This document shows positions 52,995 through 61,208 of a DNA stretch of 64,000 bases, one piece after another. The stretch's first letter is position 1; each line of letters opens with the position of its first letter. This stretch comes from Actinobacillus succinogenes 130Z (GTDB lineage: Bacteria > Pseudomonadota > Gammaproteobacteria > Enterobacterales > Pasteurellaceae), in the NCBI RefSeq assembly GCF_000017245.1, contig NC_009655.1, forward strand, positions 744,001 to 808,000, given 5' to 3'. The notes beneath the pieces were generated by a model, which was not told the origin of the DNA, ran no database searches, and worked only from the letters and a program-made list of their open reading frames with translations. The translations under genes and the position numbers were made by a program.

Positions 52995-53263
52995 AAAAAA
53001 CGTTTCTTTTTGTGACCGCACTTTTAACAGCTGCGACTGGTTTTGCGGCGGAACGCAACATCACATTACATATCGAAGAAATGAACTGTCAACTGTGCGT
53101 GTATCTGGTGAATAAAGAGCTACGCAATCTTGACGGCGTGGTTTCCACTAAAGCGGATTTTAATACACGTTTAGTGAAAGTGATTGCCGATGAAAAAGTT
53201 TCTGACAACCAATTAGTCAAAGCTATTGATAATTTGCATTATCACGCCGTGGTTCAGGAATAG
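52991..53263 (+). CDS. MerP-like periplasmic HMA-domain protein
   Basis: A 90-residue protein starting at the ATG overlapping the MerT-like stop (ATGA). It has a cleavable signal peptide (MKKTFLFVTALLTAATGFAA) and one heavy-metal-associated domain with metal motif EMNCQLC in place of GMTCxxC. MerP-type proteins hand metal to MerT. An uptake word (53015-53023) encodes VTAL in the signal peptide. Confidence 0.88.
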   Translation: MKKTFLFVTALLTAATGFAAERNITLHIEEMNCQLCVYLVNKELRNLDGVVSTKADFNTRLVKVIADEKVSDNQLVKAIDNLHYHAVVQE

Positions 53264-53264
53264 A

Positions 53265-53302
53265 AAAACGGCTAATCGGATTTCGATTAGCCGTTTTATT
53301 CT
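53265..53302. terminator. Bidirectional terminator after the MerP-like gene
   Basis: AAAACGGCTAATCG and CGATTAGCCGTTTT form a 14-bp stem around GATTT with A and T runs on both sides, between convergent genes. Confidence 0.92.
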
Positions 53303-53304
53303 TA

Positions 53305-54708
53305 TTAAGAATCAAACTTTTCAGTTTCGGTATTATTCGCTTTTACAAAGAAATAAATCATTCCCATAACGACAAAAGCAAAACCGATACTAACAATCCA
53401 ATAACCGGGTCCAAATGCTGTCGGATTCAATGTCATATAAATCAAAGCCCCGATAGTACATAACACAACGGCAACACGTAGCATTAATTGAATGAACTTA
53501 TTTTGATTATCTTTTAAGAAATGTTGCGCAAAAAGCATCACCATCATAATGGCAGGGAACAGCACCAGACTTACATTTAAGTGTAGCATACGGAAAGCGA
53601 ATCCATATTCGGCTAAAGGCACTTCATTTGACGAACTATAAAGGTTTGCTTGGTATTCCTGTAAGAAACCGATACCGGCTACTGTAATGATGATACAAAG
53701 CCAAGTGAGTAAAATCCCGGAAAGCGTATATTTTGCACTATTTGATAATTTAATATTATTGATACGTTTACCGAATAATGCGGCAACAATAATGGCTAAA
53801 CCGCCAAAGAAAAATAATGTACCGATAACAAAGTCCGCTAAATCAATTCCGGCAACGCTTTGTCCGCGCGGCGCATAAAAACCTTGTTCCGTAAAAATAT
53901 GCGGAATTTGCCAATTCACCCCACAAAAACCTGCTACGACAAGAATCAGTGACATGAGAATTAAGCCTATGGTAGTTACCCATTCCCCCGTGATTTTTAA
54001 ATGATTGGCGATACCGGTCAAACCTCGACCGTATTTCCAACCGACCATAGATACAATAAGCCCCATCACAGCGATGACAATCATGTCCGAATGCGCGCGC
54101 AATAATTGATCGTTCCATTGCGAAACGGTATAGCCAATTTTTGTTGCATACCAGCTATACATTCCCCAAAGATCACCAAAATCAAGCAATACCCCCATGA
54201 GATCACCGATTAAAGCGGCAACGATCATGGTTCCTGAGGATGTAACGACTAAATAATAAGAGGTTGTACCGCGTAATTCATCGTTTTTAACCCGAAGTAA
54301 ACCGATAAATAAAGCGATTAAAATAGCATCTAAGGCAAAAAATGAAATAGTTTGATACCAAAGATAAATTTTGCTTTCTTCCATAGAACGGTTAATGGCA
54401 CCGCCCGTGATACCGAAGAAAATTGTAATTACCGTACAGTAAAAAATGACTTTTTTATATACCGGGGCAAGATTATAAACTTGAGTTAAACTTAAACATG
54501 CAATACCGGCCAAACTTACCGTTAAGCCATGGAAATACATAATACGTGAATAATCTACGGGCGTGTGGCGATCTACGAATATTGAAAACGGATTAGCAAT
54601 AAATACGCTGCAAAGTGCATAAATGACTAAAGCGACCATAAGCCATTTAATAACTTGCGACCAGCTATACTGACCTAGCCCAAGTGTTTTTTCATTTGGA
54701 AGTGACAT
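53305..54708 (-). CDS. Unrecognised 12-TM membrane protein with intramembrane histidines
   Basis: A 467-residue protein with about 12 hydrophobic segments and short polar ends. I do not recognise the family. His residues fall within or beside membrane segments: MYFHGLTVSLAG (~75), LLRAHSDMIVIAVMG (~210) and FRMLHLNVSLVLF (~375). The pattern faintly recalls haem-copper oxidase subunit I or NnrS-type haem proteins, but the paired His and HxH motifs of oxidases are absent. It is the third gene behind a MarR repressor and a GNAT acetyltransferase and so is probably the structural output of that operon. Codon use is more A/T-rich than its neighbours. Confidence 0.85.
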   Translation of the reverse strand: MSLPNEKTLGLGQYSWSQVIKWLMVALVIYALCSVFIANPFSIFVDRHTPVDYSRIMYFHGLTVSLAGIACLSLTQVYNLAPVYKKVIFYCTVITIFFGITGGAINRSMEESKIYLWYQTISFFALDAILIALFIGLLRVKNDELRGTTSYYLVVTSSGTMIVAALIGDLMGVLLDFGDLWGMYSWYATKIGYTVSQWNDQLLRAHSDMIVIAVMGLIVSMVGWKYGRGLTGIANHLKITGEWVTTIGLILMSLILVVAGFCGVNWQIPHIFTEQGFYAPRGQSVAGIDLADFVIGTLFFFGGLAIIVAALFGKRINNIKLSNSAKYTLSGILLTWLCIIITVAGIGFLQEYQANLYSSSNEVPLAEYGFAFRMLHLNVSLVLFPAIMMVMLFAQHFLKDNQNKFIQLMLRVAVVLCTIGALIYMTLNPTAFGPGYWIVSIGFAFVVMGMIYFFVKANNTETEKFDS

Positions 54709-54733
54709 AAAAACCTCAATAGTATGTAGAAAG

Positions 54734-55246
54734 TTAATTTAATTCGATTCTCATCAGCCAGTCCGTTTGTTCGTCATCACCCAAACGGAAAATATGTTTA
54801 TCAAAAATTTCAAGCCCGTTTTTTTTATAAAATTCAATTGCTTTTGAATTATGCTCCCAAACGCCAAGCCACAAATATTTAGCCATTCGTTGTTTTGCAA
54901 ATTCTAATGCATGTTGGTATAACCGTTTTCCAATTCCCGTTCCTTGGAATTGAGATAAAACGTAAATGCGTTCTATTTCAACAGCATTTAGATCAAAGCT
55001 TTCAGTTTGTGCGGTAGAGAAATTGAGTTTCAAATAACCTACGACCTTGTTATTAATTTCAGCGAAGTAAAAGTTTGAATGGGGATTCGCTAGCTCGGAC
55101 TGTAATTGTTCGGTAGAAAAATGTGCTGCTAAATACACCTCCATATCTTCCGGCGTATTACTATGTGAAAATGTTTCTTTAAATGTTCGAATACTGATTT
55201 CTTTTAGCAACATTAATGACGAACTATCGATTGGGTAAATATTCAT
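54734..55246 (-). CDS. GNAT N-acetyltransferase
   Basis: A 170-residue single-domain acetyltransferase. Acetyl-CoA motif A is QFQGTGIGKRLYQHALEFA, with VEIERIYVLS before it and WLGVWEHNSKAIEFYKKNGL after it. The layout resembles PaiA-type polyamine acetyltransferases, but the substrate cannot be told. It starts 3 bp after the MarR gene and is followed 25 bp later by the 12-TM protein. Confidence 0.9.
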   Translation of the reverse strand: MNIYPIDSSSLMLLKEISIRTFKETFSHSNTPEDMEVYLAAHFSTEQLQSELANPHSNFYFAEINNKVVGYLKLNFSTAQTESFDLNAVEIERIYVLSQFQGTGIGKRLYQHALEFAKQRMAKYLWLGVWEHNSKAIEFYKKNGLEIFDKHIFRLGDDEQTDWLMRIELN

Positions 55247-55249
55247 TGT

Positions 55250-55672
55250 CTACTTGCCTAGATTGCGAATAAATAATTGCTGTAACTCAGCAAAATATTG
55301 ATTCAATAATTGAAATTTCTCACTACCGAAATCACTTGCTGTCTGCATCTCAATATTAATAATTTTCGAAGAAAATAAATGGGTTATTTCAGTTCCTTCA
55401 GCACTCAATCGAATGATTTTTCCCCGCTTATCTTTTTCATCGGGCGTAAAAGCTAAATAGCCTTTGCGGTCTAATTGTTTGCAGAGAGAGGTTACCGTTT
55501 GCTTAGGAAGAGCCCATTTTGTCCCTATTTCTGTCGGCGTGGTTTGTCCGTGTACGCCTAAGTGGTATAAAAAGCGTAACTCATTTAAGGTGAGCCCGTA
55601 TTCTTTCGCATAATGTGAATAGATTTGTGAAAACTGAGCGGTGAGTTCAGCCAGGGAATCAAAATAGTTCAT
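55250..55672 (-). CDS. MarR-family transcriptional regulator
   Basis: A 140-residue winged-helix protein: recognition helix region TEIGTKWALPKQTVTSLCKQL and wing DRKGYLAFTPDEKDKRGKII. Helices at both ends form the dimer interface. It is first in the MarR-GNAT-12-TM operon and lies directly beside a 20+9+20 bp palindrome that overlaps its own promoter, so it very likely represses the operon and itself. The ligand is unknown. Confidence 0.93.
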   Translation of the reverse strand: MNYFDSLAELTAQFSQIYSHYAKEYGLTLNELRFLYHLGVHGQTTPTEIGTKWALPKQTVTSLCKQLDRKGYLAFTPDEKDKRGKIIRLSAEGTEITHLFSSKIINIEMQTASDFGSEKFQLLNQYFAELQQLFIRNLGK

Positions 55673-55673
55673 T

Positions 55674-55722
55674 ACTTACTCCTATATCGTACTTTATATT
55701 TTAGTACGATATAGGAGTAAGT
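55674..55722. promoter_or_regulatory. Palindromic operator of the MarR operon
   Basis: Perfect 20-bp inverted arms (55674-55693 and 55703-55722; right arm core AGTACGATATAGGAG) flank a 9-base A/T centre. On the minus strand TTGACT (55720-55725), a 16-base spacer and TAAAAT (55698-55703) form a promoter inside it. The predicted message would begin in the left arm with a leader of about 18 nt containing AGGAG before the MarR ATG. A dimer or pair of dimers bound here would block RNA polymerase. Confidence 0.82.
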
Positions 55723-56031
55723 CAATATGAGTTTTTAAACAAAATGTGAGTTTATTTTCTATCTCAAGCTTCTTATCTCCTTAAGGTAAGCTGCATTATC
55801 ATGCGATAGTGCAAAAATAATGTTATATAAGGTAAGCTTCGATGGTTAATCTGTAAGCTTTAAGTAATATTAAGTAAATCTACTCGTAAAGTCGTTTTTA
55901 TTCATTAAACTGGGCAAAGTTTGCCGTTTGTCCGGTTTGAGAAAAGTTGCGGCGAAAAGCAAATAAATCTAGTCAATAACCTCGTTTTATCCGTTTAGCG
56001 ATGAAACATTAAGTTAGGAAAGCCGGTTTTA
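55723..56031. other. 309-bp gene-free region before the acyltransferase gene
   Basis: A/T-rich, with no credible gene. The word GGTAAGCT occurs twice (near 55786 and 55831) and GTAAGCTTTAAG once; these may be chance. The promoter of the acyltransferase gene should be here, but I cannot assign it. Confidence 0.5.
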
Positions 56032-57123
56032 ATGATTGCCAAAAAAGAATATTATTATGGATTAGACCAACTCAGAGCGTTGTTAATGTTGATCGGTGTG
56101 CTCACGCATGCGGCGTCGGTGATCAGTCCTTTTTATCAATGGAATTATCACAGCGAAAGATATCAAGACGCATTGATTCATAATATTGTTCATGTGACGC
56201 ACTTTTTCCGGGTTGAAGCGTTCTTCTTAATTGCCGGATTCTTTTCGGCAATGGTGCTGGTCAAAAAGGGTAAGCGTTATTTCTTAAAAGGGCGGTATTT
56301 GCGAGTATTAATGCCGTTAGTTTTTTCTATTCTGCTAATCAATTCATTCGAAGTTTGGTTTGTCGTTCATCACAATATCACCGCTTGGGAAAATATCAGT
56401 ATCGGAAGTTTTATTGTTCATTCTTGGTTTTTATTAACCTTGATGATTATTTCATTGATTTGTTTATTACCGATAGATAAATTTTTCAGTTATTTAAACG
56501 GATTTAACGGGTTGGTAAAAGCCGGACTGTTTATTTTTTACATGTATTTGCCGTTCGGCATTAAGTTTGTTCTGAATATGTTTGTATCCATGACGGATCA
56601 TCCGTTATTTTATTCTTTGTATTCTTATTTTATCGAAAAAACATTGTATTACAGTATTTACTTTTTTATCGGTTATATTATTTATCGTAATGAGGTTTTT
56701 CGCGGCTTTTTCAATAAAAAGTCGGTGAAAGCCGTATTATGGGTAATCACGATAGCGGGGTTAAGTTATCAAACTTTGACGGTAAGCGAAGGAAGAGAAA
56801 ATCTGCCTTTTGTTATGCGGGCGATCAATGTGTTTATTCAGCATGCCTCGGCGATTTCGGTCAGTTTACTATTGTTTGATTTCTTTTTTACCGCCTCTTT
56901 TCCGCCTTCCCGAGCCGTTGCGTTTTTTGTACGTTCCGCCATTATCGTGTATTTATTTCATCATCCGGTATTGATCGTATTCGGTTATTATTTTGACGTG
57001 CCCGGTATGACGCCGTTTATTTATTTTATGCTATTGGTAACGGTGGGATATTTGCTGTCTTTTATTAGCTATCTGATTGTTAACGGCACGAGATTTACCC
57101 GTTTTATGTTCGGATTGAAATAG
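56032..57123 (+). CDS. Acyltransferase-3 family membrane protein (OpgC-like)
   Basis: A 363-residue protein with about ten membrane segments. The N-terminal YYYGLDQLRALLMLIGVLTH carries the family Arg and His positions, followed by FFRVEAFFLIAGFF. Such proteins O-acylate extracytoplasmic sugars; OpgC/MdoC succinylates periplasmic glucans. No glucan genes are adjacent, so the acceptor is unknown. A strong A/T bias and flanking gaps of 309 and 200 bp suggest a single-gene unit. Confidence 0.87.
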   Translation: MIAKKEYYYGLDQLRALLMLIGVLTHAASVISPFYQWNYHSERYQDALIHNIVHVTHFFRVEAFFLIAGFFSAMVLVKKGKRYFLKGRYLRVLMPLVFSILLINSFEVWFVVHHNITAWENISIGSFIVHSWFLLTLMIISLICLLPIDKFFSYLNGFNGLVKAGLFIFYMYLPFGIKFVLNMFVSMTDHPLFYSLYSYFIEKTLYYSIYFFIGYIIYRNEVFRGFFNKKSVKAVLWVITIAGLSYQTLTVSEGRENLPFVMRAINVFIQHASAISVSLLLFDFFFTASFPPSRAVAFFVRSAIIVYLFHHPVLIVFGYYFDVPGMTPFIYFMLLVTVGYLLSFISYLIVNGTRFTRFMFGLK

Positions 57124-57323
57124 GAACGGCTTACTTCCAAGCGGCTCCGTAATTTAACTTTCAAATGCGGGAATATAAGCGGATTGGCAAATACCGAACT
57201 GCATGATTTCCCGCAAAAATCCTGTTCATTCCCCCTGTTTTACGCTATCCTATACCCCATTTTTTAAATACCAATTCACCGCCGAAGTGCGGTCAAAAAT
57301 TCGTTATTTTTTAAGGTAATACT

Positions 57324-59906
57324 ATGCAAGAACAATATCGTCCCGATTTGATTGAAGCCGAAGTGCAAAAATATTGGCAAGAGAACAAAACCTTTAAAGC
57401 GATTAAAGATACCAATAAAGAAAAATATTATTGTCTTTCCATGTTGCCGTATCCTTCAGGCCGTCTGCACATGGGGCATGTGCGTAATTACACTATCGGG
57501 GATGTGGTTTCCCGCTATCAGCGGATGATCGGAAAAAATGTGTTGCAACCGATGGGATGGGATGCATTCGGTCTTCCGGCGGAAGGGGCCGCGGTGAAAA
57601 ACAATACCGCACCGGCGAAATGGACTTACGAAAATATCGAATACATGAAAAACCAGTTAAAGGTGCTGGGCTTTTCTTATGATTGGGAGCGCGAAGTCAC
57701 TACTTGCCGTCCCGAATATTATAAATGGGAACAATGGTTTTTCACCGAGCTTTATAAAAAAGGTTTAGTGTATAAAAAAACGTCGGTAGTGAACTGGTGT
57801 CCGAACGATGAAACCGTACTTGCCAACGAGCAGGTTCACGAAGGCTGTTGCTGGCGTTGCGATACACCGGTGGAGCAACGGGAAATTCCGCAATGGTTTA
57901 TTAAAATAACCGATTATGCCGAACAATTATTAGGCGGTTTGGATACGCTTCCCGAATGGCCGGAAATGGTAAAAACCATGCAACGCAACTGGATAGGTCG
58001 TTCCGAAGGGGTGGAAATCACCTTTAAAATTGAAAATTCGGATGAAACCGTAGCGGTTTATACCACCCGCCCGGACACTTTCTATGGGGTATCTTATATG
58101 GCGGTGGCGGCAGGTCATCCGCTGGCGGAACGTGCGGCTCAAAATAATCCCGATTTAGCGAAATTTATTCAGGAATGCAAAAATACTAAAGTGGCGGAAG
58201 CGGAACTTGCCACCATGGAGAAAAAAGGGATGGCTACCGGCTTGAACGCCGTTCATCCGATTACTGGTAAACCGGTACCGATTTGGGTGGCGAACTTTGT
58301 ATTAATGCATTATGGTACGGGCGCGGTAATGGCGGTGCCGGCGCACGACCAACGCGACTTCGAATTTGCCACCAAATACGATTTGCCGATTAACCAGGTT
58401 ATTGCGCCGGTGAACGGTGAAGACATCGATTTAAGCAAAGCGGCGTTTACCGAACACGGTAAGCTGGTTAATTCGGCGGAATTCGACGGTTTGGATTTCG
58501 ATGCGGCATTTAACGGCATTGCGGACAAATTAGAACGAATGGGTGCAGGTAAACGTCAAGTGAATTATCGTTTACGCGACTGGGGCGTGTCCCGTCAACG
58601 TTACTGGGGGGCGCCGATTCCTATGCTGACGCTGGAAAACGGCGATGTGGTGCCGGCTCCGTTACAGGATTTGCCAATCGTTCTGCCGGAAGATGTGGTA
58701 ATGGACGGCGTGAAAAGTCCGATTAAAGCGGATCCGGACTGGGCGAAAACCACCTATAACGGTCGGCCGGCGTTAAAAGAAACCGATACTTTCGATACCT
58801 TTATGGAATCTTCCTGGTATTATGCGCGTTATACTTGCCCGCAATATCACGAAGGTATGCTGGACAGCGAAGAAGCCAATTACTGGTTGCCGGTGGATCA
58901 ATATATCGGCGGTATCGAACACGCCACCATGCATTTGCTTTACTTCCGTTTCTTCCACAAACTGCTGCGGGACGCAGGCTTGGTTTCGACGGATGAACCG
59001 ACTAAAAAACTGCTTTGCCAAGGAATGGTGTTAGCGGACGCCTTCTATTACACCAGCCCGACTAACGAGCGTATTTGGGTGTCACCGACTAAAGTGACGC
59101 TGGAACGCGACGAAAAAGGCCGTATCGTTAAAGCGTTAGATGATGAAGGGCGCGAACTGGTACACGCCGGTATGACCAAAATGTCGAAATCCAAAAACAA
59201 CGGTATCGACCCGCAGGAAATGGTGGAAAAATACGGCGCCGATACGGTACGTTTATTTATGATGTTCGCCTCTCCTGCAGAAATGACTCTTGAATGGCAG
59301 GAGTCCGGTGTGGAAGGTGCCAAACGTTTCTTAGGCCGTTTATGGAATTTAGTGTTCGAATATAATAAAAATCCGGCAAAAACTGCGCTAAATCCGACCG
59401 CACTTTCCGGCGTACAAAAAGCCTTGCGCCGCGGTGTCCATAAAACCATTGCGAAAGTGTCCGACGATATCGGTCGCCGCCAGACCTTTAATACGGCGAT
59501 TGCCGCAATCATGGAATTAATGAATAAATTAACCCGTGCGTCATTAGCCGGCGAACAGGATCGTGCAATTATGGGCGAAGCCTTAAGTGCGGTGGTGCGC
59601 ATGCTTTACCCTATTACCCCGCACGTCTGTTTCCAATTATGGAAAGAGCTGGGTAACGAAGATGTCATCGACTTTGCGCCGTGGGTTCAGGCGGACGAAG
59701 CGGCAATGGTGGAAGAGGAAAAGCTGGTCGTGGTGCAGGTGAACGGCAAAGTCCGCGGTAAAATTACCGTGCCGGCGGATATGGCGGAAGACGACATTAA
59801 ACAAGCCGCCCTTGCGGACGAAAACGTGCAAAAATTCCTGAGCGGATTAAATATCGTAAAAACCATCTATGTGCCGGGTAAATTGTTCAGCTTTGTGGCG
59901 AAATAA
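57324..59906 (+). CDS. leuS: Leucyl-tRNA synthetase
   Basis: Class I synthetase of 860 residues. Catalytic HMGH is in PYPSGRLHMGHVRNYT (~48) and KMSKS in MTKMSKSKNNG (~618). The CP1 editing domain includes TTRPDTFYGVSYM and VMAVPAHDQRDFEF. The C-terminal domain ends in the conserved IVKTIYVPGK. An uptake word (57284) lies in the 5' leader and two more inside the gene (59396 and 59588). It leads leuS-lipoprotein-lptE-holA. Confidence 0.98.
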   Translation: MQEQYRPDLIEAEVQKYWQENKTFKAIKDTNKEKYYCLSMLPYPSGRLHMGHVRNYTIGDVVSRYQRMIGKNVLQPMGWDAFGLPAEGAAVKNNTAPAKWTYENIEYMKNQLKVLGFSYDWEREVTTCRPEYYKWEQWFFTELYKKGLVYKKTSVVNWCPNDETVLANEQVHEGCCWRCDTPVEQREIPQWFIKITDYAEQLLGGLDTLPEWPEMVKTMQRNWIGRSEGVEITFKIENSDETVAVYTTRPDTFYGVSYMAVAAGHPLAERAAQNNPDLAKFIQECKNTKVAEAELATMEKKGMATGLNAVHPITGKPVPIWVANFVLMHYGTGAVMAVPAHDQRDFEFATKYDLPINQVIAPVNGEDIDLSKAAFTEHGKLVNSAEFDGLDFDAAFNGIADKLERMGAGKRQVNYRLRDWGVSRQRYWGAPIPMLTLENGDVVPAPLQDLPIVLPEDVVMDGVKSPIKADPDWAKTTYNGRPALKETDTFDTFMESSWYYARYTCPQYHEGMLDSEEANYWLPVDQYIGGIEHATMHLLYFRFFHKLLRDAGLVSTDEPTKKLLCQGMVLADAFYYTSPTNERIWVSPTKVTLERDEKGRIVKALDDEGRELVHAGMTKMSKSKNNGIDPQEMVEKYGADTVRLFMMFASPAEMTLEWQESGVEGAKRFLGRLWNLVFEYNKNPAKTALNPTALSGVQKALRRGVHKTIAKVSDDIGRRQTFNTAIAAIMELMNKLTRASLAGEQDRAIMGEALSAVVRMLYPITPHVCFQLWKELGNEDVIDFAPWVQADEAAMVEEEKLVVVQVNGKVRGKITVPADMAEDDIKQAALADENVQKFLSGLNIVKTIYVPGKLFSFVAK

Positions 59907-59961
59907 AATACGAAATCGGCGGGCGGGCTTGTCCCGCCGCTATGTTCACAGGAAAATGGGT

Positions 59962-60675
59962 ATGAAGTGCTCAAATATCGTAAAAAACTGCCTGATTTTG
60001 ACCGCACTTTCCGGCTGTGCAACGAGTTCGGATTTTGCCAATCCCGCTTGGCGCCCGTTTAAAGATATTGACGGCAGCGTTCGGGAAATCAGTTTTTATA
60101 GCTGGAAAGTATTGGAAACGAAAGACGGAAAGCATGTAGAACGAGATTCCCATGTAGCTTACCTCGCCAAGCCTTTGGGCGAAAATCTTAAAGCCAAACA
60201 AAAAATCGGCGAAATGTATCCGCTGGGGCAAGCGGGCGAAAATAGCGCAATGGCGACTATTTTTCTTTTGGACGGAAAGTCATTGAATATTTATGACGAA
60301 CCGGCCGTGAAAGCGTTAGCACAGGCGAAGACCTTCGATTTCTATGAGTTTGGCGGAATGCGGTTAAGTCATGCCAGATTTACGGCGAAAAAAGCGATTT
60401 GCCGGGATTTTAAAGGCAAAACCGGGGTGGATTTGCTGATGACGACTAATTATTACCCGCGCAACAGTTTCACCGATTTTTATACCGCATTGATTAATGT
60501 CAATCTGCGCCGTGACAATGCACCGAAAGAGATCGGCTATACGCCGAGTTTCACCGGTTCCGATACGACTTTGCAACATGAATTGAAAACCGAGGAAGCC
60601 AAACAGGGCAAAAATATTGCGCTATTGAATATTCAGGAAAAAGCCAGTATTTTATTCAATATTATTTGTAAATAG
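59962..60675 (+). CDS. Lipoprotein of unknown function between leuS and lptE
   Basis: A 237-residue protein starting at the ATG at 59962 (MKCSNIVKNCLILTALSG), 8 bases after CAGGA; an ATG at 59956 is also possible. The lipobox ALSGC places the acylated Cys about residue 19. The rest is soluble, without membrane helices or repeats. I do not recognise the family. In E. coli lptE directly follows leuS, so this gene is an insertion in that order. A perfect uptake word (60001-60009) encodes LTAL in the signal peptide. Confidence 0.82.
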   Translation: MKCSNIVKNCLILTALSGCATSSDFANPAWRPFKDIDGSVREISFYSWKVLETKDGKHVERDSHVAYLAKPLGENLKAKQKIGEMYPLGQAGENSAMATIFLLDGKSLNIYDEPAVKALAQAKTFDFYEFGGMRLSHARFTAKKAICRDFKGKTGVDLLMTTNYYPRNSFTDFYTALINVNLRRDNAPKEIGYTPSFTGSDTTLQHELKTEEAKQGKNIALLNIQEKASILFNIICK

Positions 60676-60677
60676 AG

Positions 60678-61208
60678 ATGAATTCTATGTCTAAACATAT
60701 CAAAAAAGCTTTATTTTGGGCCGCACTTTTCAGCCTTTCCGCCTGCGGTTTTCATTTTCAAACCGGACAGTTAGTGCCCAAGGAATTGCAAACGTTAACC
60801 TTTGAAAGTAGCGATCCTTACAGCGATATGTCTATGGCGATGCGCAGACAGTTGCAGCTGAACAATATAAAACTGGTGGATGCCGCGGAAAATGTGCCGG
60901 TGCTGAAAATTACTAAAATAAGTTCGAATGACGAAGTGGTGTCGGTGTTCAAACAAGGGCGCGAAGCGGAAAAAATGCTGATGTTGGATGTGAACGCCAC
61001 CGTTCGTTTCCCGCATAAGGAGGCTTACCCGATTTCCACCCGAGTTAACAGAACCTTCTTTGACAATTCCCGTGCGGCGTTGGCGAAATCTTCCGAAAAA
61101 GAAATTATGTGGCGCGATATGCGCGAACAGGCGGCTCGTCAGCTGCTCTCCAAAATGGTGGCGTTGCAACATCAAGTGGATCACAAACCGGCTTCCGAGA
61201 CAAAATAA
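60678..61208 (+). CDS. lptE: LPS-assembly lipoprotein LptE
   Basis: Outer-membrane lipoprotein that plugs LptD for lipopolysaccharide export (RlpB). The 176-residue protein has lipobox LSACGFHF and the family body MSMAMRRQLQLNNIKLV. Either the ATG at 60678 or the one at 60687 (MSKHIKKALFW) may be the true start; AGAG is better spaced for 60687. An 8-of-9 uptake word variant (GCCGCACTT, 60720-60728) falls in the signal peptide. Its stop overlaps the holA ATG. Confidence 0.94.
   Translation: MNSMSKHIKKALFWAALFSLSACGFHFQTGQLVPKELQTLTFESSDPYSDMSMAMRRQLQLNNIKLVDAAENVPVLKITKISSNDEVVSVFKQGREAEKMLMLDVNATVRFPHKEAYPISTRVNRTFFDNSRAALAKSSEKEIMWRDMREQAARQLLSKMVALQHQVDHKPASETK

Noticed and set aside
55786..55862. 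Repeated GGTAAGCT words as a binding-site array
   Set aside because: Only two exact copies with irregular spacing in A/T-rich DNA; compatible with chance.
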